This document shows, in pieces, positions 53,889 to 63,399 of a DNA stretch of 64,000 nucleotides. Source of the DNA: Limnohabitans sp. Jir61 (lineage in GTDB: Bacteria; Pseudomonadota; Gammaproteobacteria; Burkholderiales; Burkholderiaceae_C); the NCBI RefSeq assembly GCF_003063545.1, contig NZ_NESD01000001.1:62001-126000 (forward strand), in the 5' to 3' direction. The position numbers and the translations under genes are program-made. Each line of letters begins with the position of its first letter. The first letter of the stretch is position 1. The notes beneath the pieces are model-generated. The model saw nothing but the letters and a program-made list of their open reading frames with translations. It made no database searches and was not told where the DNA came from.

Positions 53889-56800
53889 ATGTTCGCCAAA
53901 TTTTTCATTGACCGCCCTGTTTTTGCATGGGTCATCGCCATTGTTTTGGTGTTGGCTGGTGCCTTGTCGTTGCGCAAGATGCCAGTGTCGCAATACCCGC
54001 AAGTGGCGCAGCCTTCAATTGCCTTCAACATCACCTACCCCGGCGCATCTGCTGAGGTGGTCGAGCAAACCGTTACCGCGCTGATTGAGCAAGAGATGAA
54101 CGGGATTGAGCATTTGCTCTACATGGAGTCCTCGTCTGAGCTGGGCGTGGGTACTTTGACTCTCACGTTCGAGGCGGGTACCAACGTTGACATTGCCTCA
54201 GTGGAAGCACAAAACCGCTACAAGCGCGTCGAGGCACGTTTGCCAGATGATGTCCGTCGTCTCGGTGTGCCTGTAACCAAACCACAGCGCAACTATTTGC
54301 TGTTTGTGGTGTTGACCTCGCCCGATAAAAGCAAAGATGCGGTGGCTTTGGGTAGCTACGCGGCAGCTAACGTGTTGGATCAAATCCGTCGCGTGCGCGG
54401 TGTGGGCGAGGCTATTTTGTTTGGTACCGAATACTCCATGCGTATTTGGCTCAAACCCGAAAAACTGCACGCCTATGGTATTGCGCCAAGTGATGTGGCT
54501 GCAGCGGTGCGTGCGCAAAACGTACAACTGGCTACCGGTGAAATGGGGCAAAACCCAGCGCCTGCAGGTCAGCAACTCAACGCGGTGGTGGTCGTGCGCA
54601 GCCGACTGAATCGACCCGAGGAGTTTGGCGAAATTTTGGTGAAGACTCAGACTGATGGTTCTGCTGTTCGGCTCAAAGATGTGGCGCGCATTGAACTCGG
54701 TGCACAGAGTTACGACATTTTGGCCCGAACGGATGGCGCATCTTCAGCCGCGATTGCGGTACGCGTGGCGCCTGATGGCAATGCCTTGGAAGTGGCGCAG
54801 GCCGTCAAGCAGCGCATGAAAGAGTTGGAGCGCTACTTCCCTCAAGGCGTGGGTTGGGACGTACCTTATGACACCTCACGTTTTGTAGAAATCTCCATCT
54901 CCGAAGTGGTGCACACCTTGTTCGAAGCCATGGTGTTGGTGTTCCTGGTCATGTGGTTGTTTTTGGGAAATTTGCGCGCGACGCTTATTCCAGCGGTGGT
55001 GGTGCCCGTGGCTTTGCTGGGCACCTTCACTGGCTTGTTCTTGTTGGGCTATTCCGTCAACGTTCTCACCTTGTTTGCGATGGTGTTGGCCATCGGTATC
55101 GTGGTGGACGATGCGATTGTTGTGGTTGAAAACGTCGAACGTCTCATGAGCCAAGAAGGCCTGTCGCCGCGTGACGCCACACGCAAAGCAATGGACCAAA
55201 TCATTGCGGCCATCATCGGCATCACCTTGGTGTTGTGCGCGGTGTTTGTACCCATGGCATTTTTTGGTGGGTCGGTGGGCGTGATTTATCGCCAGTTCTC
55301 TGTCACTTTGGTATTGACCATGTTGTTGTCTGCGTTGATGGCGATCACGCTCACACCCGCCATGTGCGCCACTTTGTTGCAGCCGATTGAAAAAGGTCAT
55401 GCGCCAACAGAGACGGGCTTGCTCGGTTGGTTTAACCGTTATTTCACACGCATCAGCGGACGTTATGCCGAGCGCGTGGAAAAAATCATCAAGCGCCCCA
55501 CGCGCTGGCTGGCTGTGTTTGTGGCGATTTGTATCGCGACAGCTTGGCTTTTTGCACGTTTGCCAGGCAGCTTTTTACCCGATGAAGACCAAGGCTATTT
55601 CATCAGCATGGTGCAGCTGCCACCGGGCGCTTCAACGGAGCGCACCCGTGACGTGGTGAGCAATGCAGAGCAGTACTTTTTGAAACAGCCCGAGGTCGAG
55701 CATGTAATTGGTGTGTTGGGCTACTCGTTCTTTGGCCGTGGACAAAATGCTGCATTGGTGTTTGTGAAGCTCAAAGACTGGGATGTGCGCAAAACAGCAG
55801 AGCACTCTGCGCAGGCCGTGATTCAACGCGCCAACATGTATTTGTTCTCACTCAAGCAAGCGTTTGCTTTAGCTGTGAACGTGCCCCCTATTCCTGAGTT
55901 GGGGGCTGTAGGGGGTTTTGACTTCCGTCTGCAAGACCGCGCTGGCGTGGGACGAGAGCGCTTGATGGATGCACGCAACATGATGTTGGGCATGGCGGCG
56001 AGCCATCCGGCATTGGCGGGCGTGCGTCCAGAAGGGCAAGAGCCTGCACCACAAATTTTGCTAGACATTGATCGTGCTAAGGCGCGTGCGTTGTCTGTCG
56101 ATTTAGGTAGCTTGAACGACACTTTGCAATCGACTCTGGGCGTGTCTTATGTGAACGACTTTGTGCGTGATGGCCGCATCTTGCGTGTGCAAATGCAAGC
56201 CGAGGGTGATTTGCGTAGCAACCCACAAACCATTTTGCGCCTGCCTGTGCGCAACACCCGAGGCGAGATGGTGAGTTTGGGGGAGTTTGCGAAGACCCGT
56301 TGGGTCGTAGGCTTGCCAAGGGTGGACCGTTACAACGGTTTGCCTTCGACCAAGCTTTCAGGTTCGCCAGCGCCTGGTCGCAGTTCAGGCGAGGCCATGG
56401 CGGCGATGGAAGAGTTGGCTGCCAAATTGCCGCCTGGCTTGGGCTATGAATGGTCTTCGACATCTTTAGAGGAGCGTTTGTCTGGCAACCAAGCGCCTGC
56501 ACTTTTTGCTGTGTCGGTGGTGGTGGTGTTCTTGGCGTTGGCTGCTTTGTATGAAAGCTGGTCGATTCCATTTGCGGTGATGTTGGTGGTTCCTCTTGGT
56601 GTGTTTGGCGCAGTGCTGGCTGTGCTGTTGCGTGGCTTGCCCAACGATGTGTTTTTCAAGGTGGGCATGATCGCCATCATCGGCTTGGCTTCTAAGAACG
56701 CGATCTTGATCATCGAGTTTGCACGCGATTTGAATGACCGAGGGCACAGTGTGCTAGACGCCACGCTCGAGGCTTGTCGCATGCGGTTTCGCCCGATTTT

Positions 56801-57023
56801 GATGACGTCGATTGCGTTCATCTTGGGTGTGATGCCCTTGGCTATTTCTAGCGGTGCGGGCGCAAAGAGTCGCCAAGCAATTGGCACGGGCGTGGCTGGC
56901 GGTATGTTGGGTGCCACGGTTTTGGCTGTGTTTTTGGTACCGGTATTTTTTGTGGTGGTGCGGCGTTATTTCCCGGGCAAGCCTAAGCACCTTGATGCAG
57001 AGCAAGGAGCCCACCATGACTGA
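53889..57023 (+). CDS. RND multidrug efflux pump, inner membrane subunit (HAE1, AcrB/MexB type)
   Basis: The 1044-aa protein begins MFAKFFIDRPVFAWVIAIVL and ends as AcrB-like pumps do. It has the two porter domains and TM4 with the paired Asp (GIVVDDAIVVVENVER) needed for proton relay. The second half shows the matching GLASKNAILIIEFARD. It exports hydrophobic compounds by proton-driven rotation of the trimer. Length and order are standard. It starts 12 nt after the adaptor gene and overlaps the next gene by 8 nt. Confidence 0.96.
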   Translation: MFAKFFIDRPVFAWVIAIVLVLAGALSLRKMPVSQYPQVAQPSIAFNITYPGASAEVVEQTVTALIEQEMNGIEHLLYMESSSELGVGTLTLTFEAGTNVDIASVEAQNRYKRVEARLPDDVRRLGVPVTKPQRNYLLFVVLTSPDKSKDAVALGSYAAANVLDQIRRVRGVGEAILFGTEYSMRIWLKPEKLHAYGIAPSDVAAAVRAQNVQLATGEMGQNPAPAGQQLNAVVVVRSRLNRPEEFGEILVKTQTDGSAVRLKDVARIELGAQSYDILARTDGASSAAIAVRVAPDGNALEVAQAVKQRMKELERYFPQGVGWDVPYDTSRFVEISISEVVHTLFEAMVLVFLVMWLFLGNLRATLIPAVVVPVALLGTFTGLFLLGYSVNVLTLFAMVLAIGIVVDDAIVVVENVERLMSQEGLSPRDATRKAMDQIIAAIIGITLVLCAVFVPMAFFGGSVGVIYRQFSVTLVLTMLLSALMAITLTPAMCATLLQPIEKGHAPTETGLLGWFNRYFTRISGRYAERVEKIIKRPTRWLAVFVAICIATAWLFARLPGSFLPDEDQGYFISMVQLPPGASTERTRDVVSNAEQYFLKQPEVEHVIGVLGYSFFGRGQNAALVFVKLKDWDVRKTAEHSAQAVIQRANMYLFSLKQAFALAVNVPPIPELGAVGGFDFRLQDRAGVGRERLMDARNMMLGMAASHPALAGVRPEGQEPAPQILLDIDRAKARALSVDLGSLNDTLQSTLGVSYVNDFVRDGRILRVQMQAEGDLRSNPQTILRLPVRNTRGEMVSLGEFAKTRWVVGLPRVDRYNGLPSTKLSGSPAPGRSSGEAMAAMEELAAKLPPGLGYEWSSTSLEERLSGNQAPALFAVSVVVVFLALAALYESWSIPFAVMLVVPLGVFGAVLAVLLRGLPNDVFFKVGMIAIIGLASKNAILIIEFARDLNDRGHSVLDATLEACRMRFRPILMTSIAFILGVMPLAISSGAGAKSRQAIGTGVAGGMLGATVLAVFLVPVFFVVVRRYFPGKPKHLDAEQGAHHD

Positions 57024-58422
57024 TCGCATTCGTTTTTCAGTGCTGACGTTGGTTGCTGCTGCCGCATTGAGTGCGTGCAGTTTGGCACCAACCTACAAGC
57101 GTCCAGACGCGGGCTTGGAGAAGAGCTGGACTGTGGCAGCTGGTGCATCTGATACGTCACAGCTGCAAGATATTCCTTGGGAGACGCTTTACACCGATGA
57201 GCATTTGCGTGGTCTTATTCGAATTGCACTAGAGCGCAACCACGATTTGCGCATCGCAATAGGACGCATGGAAGAAGTGCGAGCTATGTGGGGCGTGCAA
57301 CAAGCTGATCAGTTGCCTAGTGCCACGATGTCGTTGGGGCGTACGGGGTCATTGACACCTGCAGGGGTGGGTAACGTCAGTCCAACGCCTATTCGCATCA
57401 ACCGCTATGACGCCAATGTGAACCTGGTTTCGTTTGAGGTGGATTTTTGGGGCCGTGTGGCGGATTTGACGCAAGCTGCCAAATCCAACTACCAAGCTAG
57501 CGCCGAAGACCAACGCGTGGTTCGTTTGGGCTTGATCAGTGATGTGGCCAATGGTTATTACTTGGTCCAAGACTTAGATTTGCGAAGCCAGTGGACTCGC
57601 CAAATAGCACAGGGACGTCAGCAGTTGTTTGATTTGACGCTTCGTAAACAAGAGTTAGGAGCGGCGAGTGATGTGGATGTCGCCGCAGCCCAAACGGCCT
57701 TGTCGGCTGCTCAGAGCGATCAACTCACCACGGACCGAGCATTGCAGCAAGCGCGCCATGCGTTGACCTTGCTTGTCGGCGGTCGTTTGCCCGCTGATTT
57801 GCCTGCAGCAGTGGCGCTGGATGCGCAAAAGCTGTCGCTGACTTGGGGCGCTAATTTGTCGTCCGATGTATTGCTGCGACGACCCGATGTGCGCGCAGCG
57901 GAGCTACGTTTGATGGCTGCAAACGCCAATATCGGCGTGGCGCGCGCGGCGTTCTTACCGCGTTTGCAGCTCACGGGTGCGTCCGGTTCGGCGAGCACGA
58001 GCATGAATGGCTTGTTTGACCCTGGCTCGCGAAGCTGGAGCTTTCTTCCAACGTTGCAAATGCCGTTGTTTGATTGGGGGCGAACCACGGGTAACTTAGA
58101 TATTGCAGAAGCACGCAAAGTGCAATCTGTCGCTGCGTATGAAAAGGCTTTGCAACAAGCGTTTCGCGAAGTAGCTGACTTGCTGGTGGCGCGCGACACT
58201 TTGCAGCAGCAGCTGGCATCGCAAACAAGTTGGGTACAGAGTCAGCAACAGCGCTTGCGTGTGATGGAAGTGCGTTACGAGCAAGGTGCTGCGAATCAGT
58301 TTGATTTGCTCGATGCGCAACGCGATGTCATGGCCGCCCAGCAGTCGCGTGTGCAGGTGTTGCGTCAGCTGTTGGGGACTACAGCTCAGTTGTACAAAGC
58401 ATTGGGTGGGGGAGAAGTCTGA
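57016..58422 (+). CDS. Outer membrane efflux channel lipoprotein (NodT/OprM family)
   Basis: The 468-aa protein has a lipobox (LSACS, about residue 20) and the NodT-family N-terminus LAPTYKRPD. Two OEP repeats follow with the coiled-coil parts and WEVDFWGRV-like FEVDFWGRVAD, and LRRPDVRAAELRLMAANANIG. It forms the TolC-like exit duct for the RND pump. It starts within the pump gene (8-nt overlap), so the three genes are one translationally linked operon. Confidence 0.94.
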   Translation: MTDRIRFSVLTLVAAAALSACSLAPTYKRPDAGLEKSWTVAAGASDTSQLQDIPWETLYTDEHLRGLIRIALERNHDLRIAIGRMEEVRAMWGVQQADQLPSATMSLGRTGSLTPAGVGNVSPTPIRINRYDANVNLVSFEVDFWGRVADLTQAAKSNYQASAEDQRVVRLGLISDVANGYYLVQDLDLRSQWTRQIAQGRQQLFDLTLRKQELGAASDVDVAAAQTALSAAQSDQLTTDRALQQARHALTLLVGGRLPADLPAAVALDAQKLSLTWGANLSSDVLLRRPDVRAAELRLMAANANIGVARAAFLPRLQLTGASGSASTSMNGLFDPGSRSWSFLPTLQMPLFDWGRTTGNLDIAEARKVQSVAAYEKALQQAFREVADLLVARDTLQQQLASQTSWVQSQQQRLRVMEVRYEQGAANQFDLLDAQRDVMAAQQSRVQVLRQLLGTTAQLYKALGGGEV

Positions 58423-58492
58423 CCCTTTGACGTTGCAGCGAAGTTTGGGTGGCGCACCCCAACTCGAGTCCCCTAGAAACGAAGAAGCAAAC

Positions 58493-58530
58493 AAAAAAGG
58501 GCCTCCCGTCAAAAACGAGAAGCCCTTTAA
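58493..58530 (-). terminator. Terminator of metK (also faces the efflux operon)
   Basis: The stem AAAGGGC / GCCCTTT continues inward to CGT/ACG with a short loop. The two inner mismatches C58503/A58521 and C58506/A58518 become G-U on the minus strand, so it fits metK best. A-runs on the plus strand give T-runs on the minus strand. Confidence 0.75.
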
Positions 58531-58547
58531 AACGACTTCTGGTCTCC

Positions 58548-58571
58548 GCTCACATCGCAAGCGATATGAGC
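58548..58571 (-). repeat. Short hairpin in the metK 3' region
   Basis: GCTCACATCGC (58548-58558) pairs with GCGATATGAGC (58561-58571) over 11 positions. The single exception, C58553/A58566, is G-U on the minus strand. The loop is only AA in DNA terms, so the inner pairs must open. Confidence 0.6.
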
Positions 58572-58608
58572 TTCGCCCGAAGACAGACAAATGCGCTTCG
58601 CTTGGGTC

Positions 58609-59790
58609 TTACAGACCCGCAGCCGCTTTCAAAGCGGCTGCTTTGTCAGTCTTCTCCCAAGTGAATTCTGGCTCTTCACGGCCAAAGTGACCGTAAGCTG
58701 CTGTCTTGCTGTAGATCGGACGCAGCAAATCGAGCATTTGAATGATGCCTTTGGGGCGCAAGTCAAAGTGCTCAGCCACCAATGCGGACAACTTGTCGTC
58801 AGAGATCACGCCAGTACCAGCCGTGTTCACGGTGATGTTCATGGGGCGCGCCACGCCGATGGCGTATGCCACTTGCACTTGACACTGTGTGGCCAAGCCT
58901 GCGGCCACGATATTTTTAGCCACGTAGCGTGCAGCGTAAGCAGCAGAGCGGTCTACTTTAGATGGGTCTTTGCCTGAGAAAGCGCCACCGCCGTGAGGGC
59001 ATGCACCGCCGTAGGTGTCCACAATGATCTTGCGGCCAGTCAAACCGCAATCGCCTTGTGGGCCGCCGATGACGAAACGACCTGTGGGGTTGATCAAATA
59101 CTTGGTGTCTTGCAACCACTCTTTGGGCAACACGGGCTTGATCAGCTCTTCGATGATGGCTTCGTTAAAGCTGGCCTTCATCTTGGTGGCTGACTCGCTT
59201 TGGTCTGGGCTGTGTTGGGTGGACAGCACCACGGTGTCAATGCTGTGAGGCTTGCCGTCGACGTAGCGCATCGTCACTTGGCTCTTGGCGTCAGGACGCA
59301 AGAAAGGCAAGCGGCCGTCTTTGCGCAATTGCGCTTGGCGCTCGACCAAACGGTGGGCGTAATAGATGGGAGCGGGCATCAACTCTGGTGTTTCGCTGCA
59401 AGCGTAGCCAAACATCAGGCCTTGGTCGCCGGCGCCGATGTTGAGGTGGTCGTCAGACGCGTGGTCCACGCCTTGGGCGATGTCGTTGGATTGCTTGTCG
59501 TAGCAAACCATGACAGCGCAACCTTTGTAGTCGATGCCGTAGTCGGTGTTGTCGTAGCCGATGCGCTTGATGGTGTCGCGTGCAACTTGGATGTAATCCA
59601 CGTGTGCGTTGGTGGTGATCTCGCCAGCCAGCACAACCAAACCTGTGTTGGTCAGGGTTTCGGCGGCAACGCGGCTACGTGGGTCTTGTTCAAAGATCGC
59701 GTCCAAAATCGCGTCAGAGATTTGGTCTGCCACTTTGTCTGGGTGGCCTTCTGAAACGGATTCAGAAGTGAAGAGGTAATTGCTAGACAT
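58609..59790 (-). CDS. metK: S-adenosylmethionine synthetase
   Basis: The 393-aa protein starts [21 protein letters not shown], with the ATP- and methionine-site residues. It has [12 protein letters not shown] and the P-loop-like [19 protein letters not shown]. It makes SAM from methionine and ATP. I chose the ATG at 59790, which has AAGGAG at good spacing and matches the family N-terminus. The preceding 158 nt form a candidate structured leader. The gene is divergent from the lipid A acyltransferase pair. Confidence 0.97.
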   Translation of the reverse strand: MSSNYLFTSESVSEGHPDKVADQISDAILDAIFEQDPRSRVAAETLTNTGLVVLAGEITTNAHVDYIQVARDTIKRIGYDNTDYGIDYKGCAVMVCYDKQSNDIAQGVDHASDDHLNIGAGDQGLMFGYACSETPELMPAPIYYAHRLVERQAQLRKDGRLPFLRPDAKSQVTMRYVDGKPHSIDTVVLSTQHSPDQSESATKMKASFNEAIIEELIKPVLPKEWLQDTKYLINPTGRFVIGGPQGDCGLTGRKIIVDTYGGACPHGGGAFSGKDPSKVDRSAAYAARYVAKNIVAAGLATQCQVQVAYAIGVARPMNITVNTAGTGVISDDKLSALVAEHFDLRPKGIIQMLDLLRPIYSKTAAYGHFGREEPEFTWEKTDKAAALKAAAGL

Positions 59791-59948
59791 AAAAAAGCTC
59801 CTTGTTTTCAATGGGTTGTTCGGCGTTGCCGACCCTGAAAACTTGGAGCCCAGCGAACGCTTTAGCAGAGTGGCCCAGATTGCTCTTAGCCTGCACACCT
59901 AAGTGTCTTGTCGCCCTGCAAGTAGTTCTTTAACTCGGCGACAATCTG
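59791..59948 (-). ncRNA. Candidate structured leader RNA of metK
   Basis: Read on the minus strand from the predicted start, CAGATTG (59948-59942) can pair with CAATCTG (59882-59876). TTGTCGCC (59944-59937, overlapping) can instead pair with GGCGACAA (59915-59908). Further hairpins are ACAC-ttag-GTGT, AGCG-tt-CGCT and TCGGC-aac-GCCGA, the last about 35 nt before the ATG. Two exclusive pairings at the 5' end are what a switch would show. I do not recognise a known SAM riboswitch class. Confidence 0.4.
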
Positions 59949-59949
59949 A

Positions 59950-59977
59950 ATTCTAGTGGATTTATCAAAGTCATCAA
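59950..59977 (-). promoter_or_regulatory. Probable metK promoter
   Basis: On the minus strand TTGATG (59977-59972) and TAGAAT (59955-59950) have 16-bp spacing. Transcription would start near 59944, at the first pairing element of the leader. The -35 lies only 8 bp from the lpxL-like ATG. Confidence 0.45.
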
Positions 59978-59984
59978 AAAGTTC

Positions 59985-60851
59985 ATGTCTTCCATCACCC
60001 GCACTTTCCATTTTTTGGCTCGCATGCCTCTGCCTTTGATGCAGCGGTTAGGTGCTGCCTTGGGTTGGCTGGTGTGGTGGTTGTCGCCCAGTTACAGACG
60101 TAATTTCAAAGCCAATGTGCAGGCTGCCGGCGTTACTTGGCGTGATGCACGTCCAGCAGTGGCAGCCATTGGCGCGATGGTGGCTGAATTGCCTTGGGTA
60201 TGGATGCGCCCGCATGAGGCCAAGCTCGATGGCTTGATGAAATGGGATGGCGCTGAACACTTTGAAGCTGCGATGCAAGCCGGCAAGGGCGCGATCATCA
60301 TGTCTCCCCATTTGGGTTCTTGGGAAATTGGCGCACAAGCCATTGCTGAAAAGTTTGGCCCTAGTTATGGACCCATGGTCGCGTTGTTTCGCCCCGCACG
60401 CAAAGCATGGCTTGAGCCATTGGTGGCCAATGCCCGCACTCGTCCTTATTTAGATTCAGCACCTACCTCCTTGGCAGGCGTGCGCACGCTCATTCGCGCT
60501 TTGCGCAATGGAGGCTATACAGCCATATTGCCTGACCAAGTGCCACCCTTGGGCCAAGGTGTGTGGGCGCCATTTTTTGGTCGTGATGTGTACACCATGA
60601 CTTTGTTGGCGAAGCTGGCACAACAAACAGGCGCACAAGTCATCATGACGTGGTGCGAACGCTTACCTGCAGGCCAAGGCTTTTGCATGCACATGCGACC
60701 CTTTGAGGCGCCCGAAATGAAAGACACAACGGTGTCTCCAGAGCTGGCTGCTGCTGCGGTGAACCGTGGTGTGGAGCGCATGGTGTTGGATGCCCCAGGT
60801 CAATACCTGTGGGGTTACGCGCGTGACAAGCAGCCGCGTGCAGAGGGCTAA
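59985..60851 (+). CDS. Lipid A lauroyl/myristoyl acyltransferase family protein (LpxL/HtrB type), first copy
   Basis: The 288-aa protein has an N-terminal membrane anchor region. The acyltransferase motif SPHLGSWEIGA (HX4E) is near residue 109, and ILPDQVPPLGQGVWAPFFG serves as the second conserved block. It adds a secondary acyl chain to lipid A precursors at the inner membrane, using acyl-ACP. It is followed after 3 nt by a paralogue of exactly the same length, so the pair probably adds two acyl chains. Confidence 0.92.
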   Translation: MSSITRTFHFLARMPLPLMQRLGAALGWLVWWLSPSYRRNFKANVQAAGVTWRDARPAVAAIGAMVAELPWVWMRPHEAKLDGLMKWDGAEHFEAAMQAGKGAIIMSPHLGSWEIGAQAIAEKFGPSYGPMVALFRPARKAWLEPLVANARTRPYLDSAPTSLAGVRTLIRALRNGGYTAILPDQVPPLGQGVWAPFFGRDVYTMTLLAKLAQQTGAQVIMTWCERLPAGQGFCMHMRPFEAPEMKDTTVSPELAAAAVNRGVERMVLDAPGQYLWGYARDKQPRAEG

Positions 60852-60854
60852 GTA

Positions 60855-61721
60855 ATGTTTAGCAAGTTGGGTTTGCTACTGCTGCGTGCTTTGGGTTATT
60901 TGCCTTTGTCATGGTTGCGTGCGCTGGGTGCTGGTTTGGGCGCATTGTTGTTTGTGTTGATTCCTTCTCGCCGCCGTGTGGTGCAAACCAATTTGCGCGT
61001 GTGCTTCCCGCATTTGAACGATGCCGAGCGTGATGCACTGATGCGACAAACTTTTGTGCATTTCGCCCAAGCATGGCTTGACCGCAGCTGGTTGTGGCAT
61101 CGCAGTGCCGCTTGCGTTCAGTCGCGCGTGCAACTGTCGGGGGCAGTGGCGGCGTTATCTGACGCAACGCCGACCGTGTTGTTTGCGCCGCATTTCATGG
61201 GCTTGGATGTGGGCTGGACAGCGCTCACCATGAACCTGCCTTTGTACTTCACCACCATCTTCACGCCCCAGTCCAATGCTGTTGTGGATGCATGGGTGGC
61301 CAAGGGGCGTCAACGTTTTGGCCATGTGCGCTTGTTTCGCCGCGAGGATGGCGTCAAGCCCATCGTGGCCGCTCTACGTCAAAACGAATTGCTGTACTTG
61401 TTGCCCGACATGAACTTTGGGCCGAGCGAGTCTATTTTTGTGCCGTTTTATGGCGAGCCGGCAGCTACTGTGCCTTCGCTCTCGCGCTTTGCCAAGCTGG
61501 GCCGTGCACGTGTGGTTCCCGTCATCACACGCATGACAGAGACGGGCTACGAAGTGGTGGTGCATCCCGCGTGGGCAGATTTCCCCACGGACGATGCCGA
61601 GGCTGACACGGCGACCATGAACCAGCGCTTAGAGGTGTTCATCAGCACCATGCCCGCTCAATATTTTTGGGTGCACAAGCGTTTCAAGACACGCCCACCG
61701 GGCGCAGCAGAGGTTTACTAA
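60855..61721 (+). CDS. Lipid A acyltransferase family protein (LpxL/LpxM type), second copy
   Basis: The 288-aa paralogue of the preceding gene has motif FAPHFMGLDVGWTAL (HX4D, where the first copy has HX4E). It shows LYLLPDMNFGPSESIFVPFYG and the ending AQYFWVHKRFKTRPPG, all typical of the family. It likely places the second late acyl chain on lipid A. Which copy acts first cannot be read from sequence. It is convergent with engB. Confidence 0.92.
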   Translation: MFSKLGLLLLRALGYLPLSWLRALGAGLGALLFVLIPSRRRVVQTNLRVCFPHLNDAERDALMRQTFVHFAQAWLDRSWLWHRSAACVQSRVQLSGAVAALSDATPTVLFAPHFMGLDVGWTALTMNLPLYFTTIFTPQSNAVVDAWVAKGRQRFGHVRLFRREDGVKPIVAALRQNELLYLLPDMNFGPSESIFVPFYGEPAATVPSLSRFAKLGRARVVPVITRMTETGYEVVVHPAWADFPTDDAEADTATMNQRLEVFISTMPAQYFWVHKRFKTRPPGAAEVY

Positions 61722-61770
61722 CTCGGCTGATTGAAACGCCTCACCAAATAAGGTCAAGCGTCCCGTTCAA

Positions 61771-62538
61771 TTAAGGGTGCATCCACTTGTACAAGGTGGC
61801 AGCCACCTCATCCACGCCTTGTTTTTTCAGTGCCGAGAACAATCGCACTTCACCGCCGCCAGCTTGCAGCTTGGTGATTTGCAGCGCCTTAGCGCCATCG
61901 GTTTTGTTCAGCTTGTCAGCCTTGGTGAGCAAGACCAAAAACTTCAAACCTTCTTCCACGCGTGGGCGAATCACATCCAACAAAATTTCGTCGAGTTCTG
62001 TCAGGCCATGACGGGGGTCACACATCAGCACCACGGCGCGCAGGTTGGGGCGGGTGAGCAAGTAGTTTGCCATCACTTGTTGCCAGCGAATCTTGTCTTG
62101 CTTAGGCACAGCGGCGTAGCCGTAGCCTGGCAAGTCTGCCAGAACAGCGTCTGTCTTGCCTTGGCGGCCCATTGCAAACAAGTTGATGTGTTGCGTGCGG
62201 CCTGGTGTTTTGGATGCATAGGCCAAGCGCTTTTGTTGCGTCAGCACGTTGATACAGGTCGATTTACCGGCGTTCGAGCGACCCACAAACGCAATTTCGG
62301 GCAAATCGTAGGTGGGCAGGTGGTGCAACTGGGCCGCAGTGGTTAAAAACCGCGCGGTGTGCAGCCATCCCATGGCATATTTGGCTTGGTCGGCGGGACT
62401 TAACAGTTCGAAAGCGGCTTTGGCAGCAGCACGATCGGCTTCTCGTTGGGCCTCAAATTCAGCGTTCAAGACCGCAATTTCGGGCACCTCAGGGTTGTCA
62501 ATAGGGGCTTGGGTGTCATGTGGGTCAGGCTGGTTCAT
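61771..62538 (-). CDS. engB: Ribosome biogenesis GTP-binding protein EngB (YihA/YsxC)
   Basis: The 255-aa protein has the EngB GTPase core: G1 FVGRSNAGKSTCINVL, G2 region with PGRTQHINLF, G3 DLPGYGYA, G4 LLTKADKLNK. The N-terminal 60 residues, rich in Glu, Asp and Ala, are an extension not needed for the core. The first ATG in this frame with good family context is 62538, but a start at the internal MGWLHTARFL is possible. It acts in late assembly of the large ribosomal subunit. Confidence 0.93.
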   Translation of the reverse strand: MNQPDPHDTQAPIDNPEVPEIAVLNAEFEAQREADRAAAKAAFELLSPADQAKYAMGWLHTARFLTTAAQLHHLPTYDLPEIAFVGRSNAGKSTCINVLTQQKRLAYASKTPGRTQHINLFAMGRQGKTDAVLADLPGYGYAAVPKQDKIRWQQVMANYLLTRPNLRAVVLMCDPRHGLTELDEILLDVIRPRVEEGLKFLVLLTKADKLNKTDGAKALQITKLQAGGGEVRLFSALKKQGVDEVAATLYKWMHP

Positions 62539-62601
62539 ACGGCATTGTAGAATCACCGCAGTTTTTCGACGTCTTTGAGACCCCTTAACCAAAGAATACT
62601 T

Positions 62602-63258
62602 ATGAAGCTGATTGCCTCCTTGTTGATCGCCGCCGCCTTGGTGGCCCCCGCCCTTTCTCACGCTGCTGAGCCAGCAGCGCCTGCTGCCAAGGCCGATTTG
62701 GCCAAAGGTGAAGCCACCTACAACACCATTTGCGCTGCTTGCCACGGTGCAGAGGGCAATTCTGGTGTTCCTGCTTACCCTAAGCTGGCGCAACAACACC
62801 CAGACTACTTGGTCAAGCAATTGCAAGAGTTCAAATCTGGCAAGCGTACCAACCCCATCATGATGGGCATGGCTGCAGGTTTGTCTGATGCCGATATGAA
62901 GAACGTGGCCGCATGGTTGGGCACCAAAACATCGGCTGCTAACTTCGCCAAAGAAAAAGACTTGGTGGTGTTGGGCGAGCGCATCTACCGCGGTGGCGTG
63001 GCCGACCGCCAAATCGCTGCTTGCGCCGGTTGCCACAACCCCACAGGTGCTGGCATTCCAGCCCAATACCCACGCTTGGCCGGCCAACACGCCGACTACA
63101 CCATGGCTCAGTTGACATCATTCCGTGAACACGGCAACCGTGGCGCAGGCCAACCTAGCGTGGGCCGCGGTAACAGCGCTCAAATGAGCGGTGTGGCTGC
63201 AAAGCTCAACGACCGTGAAATCAAAGCCGTGGCGGACTACGTCGCTGGTTTGCGTTAA
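62602..63258 (+). CDS. Cytochrome c4-type dihaem protein
   Basis: The 218-aa protein has a signal peptide and two cytochrome c domains, with CAACH and CAGCH haem sites. Each domain has a later Met ligand region (NPIMMGMAAGLSDADM; NSAQMSGVAAKLNDREI). The repeat structure is that of cytochrome c4, a periplasmic, membrane-associated electron carrier to terminal oxidases. It is divergent from engB, with 63 nt between start codons. A strong terminator follows. Confidence 0.95.
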   Translation: MKLIASLLIAAALVAPALSHAAEPAAPAAKADLAKGEATYNTICAACHGAEGNSGVPAYPKLAQQHPDYLVKQLQEFKSGKRTNPIMMGMAAGLSDADMKNVAAWLGTKTSAANFAKEKDLVVLGERIYRGGVADRQIAACAGCHNPTGAGIPAQYPRLAGQHADYTMAQLTSFREHGNRGAGQPSVGRGNSAQMSGVAAKLNDREIKAVADYVAGLR

Positions 63259-63280
63259 TTCATCGCTTCACGCGCCCCTG

Positions 63281-63307
63281 AAAAGCTGGCCTTGTGCCAG
63301 CTTTTTT
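63281..63307 (+). terminator. Terminator of the cytochrome c4 gene
   Basis: The stem AAAAGCTGGC / GCCAGCTTTT with loop CTTGT is followed by T residues. Confidence 0.92.
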
Positions 63308-63399
63308 GTTTTCTGCGTGAAGGTCATTGCGTGCTTGGCGTGTGGTCATGTTGACTTTGCCTCACAATACGAAAACTTTTTAATACAAAGGAAGTTCTT

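Noticed and set aside
58548..58571. Hairpin after metK as a sixth conserved-tip element
   Set aside because: It has 11-nt arms, a two-base loop and no CATTC or GCGMAGCGA tip, so it is a plain hairpin near the metK terminator.
59791..59948. Known SAM riboswitch before metK
   Set aside because: The conserved core sequences of the SAM classes I can recall are not visible, so it was left as an unnamed candidate leader.
61722..61770. Bidirectional terminator between the second acyltransferase gene and engB
   Set aside because: ATTGAA and TTCAAT are too far apart and no GC-rich stem with a T-run is present.
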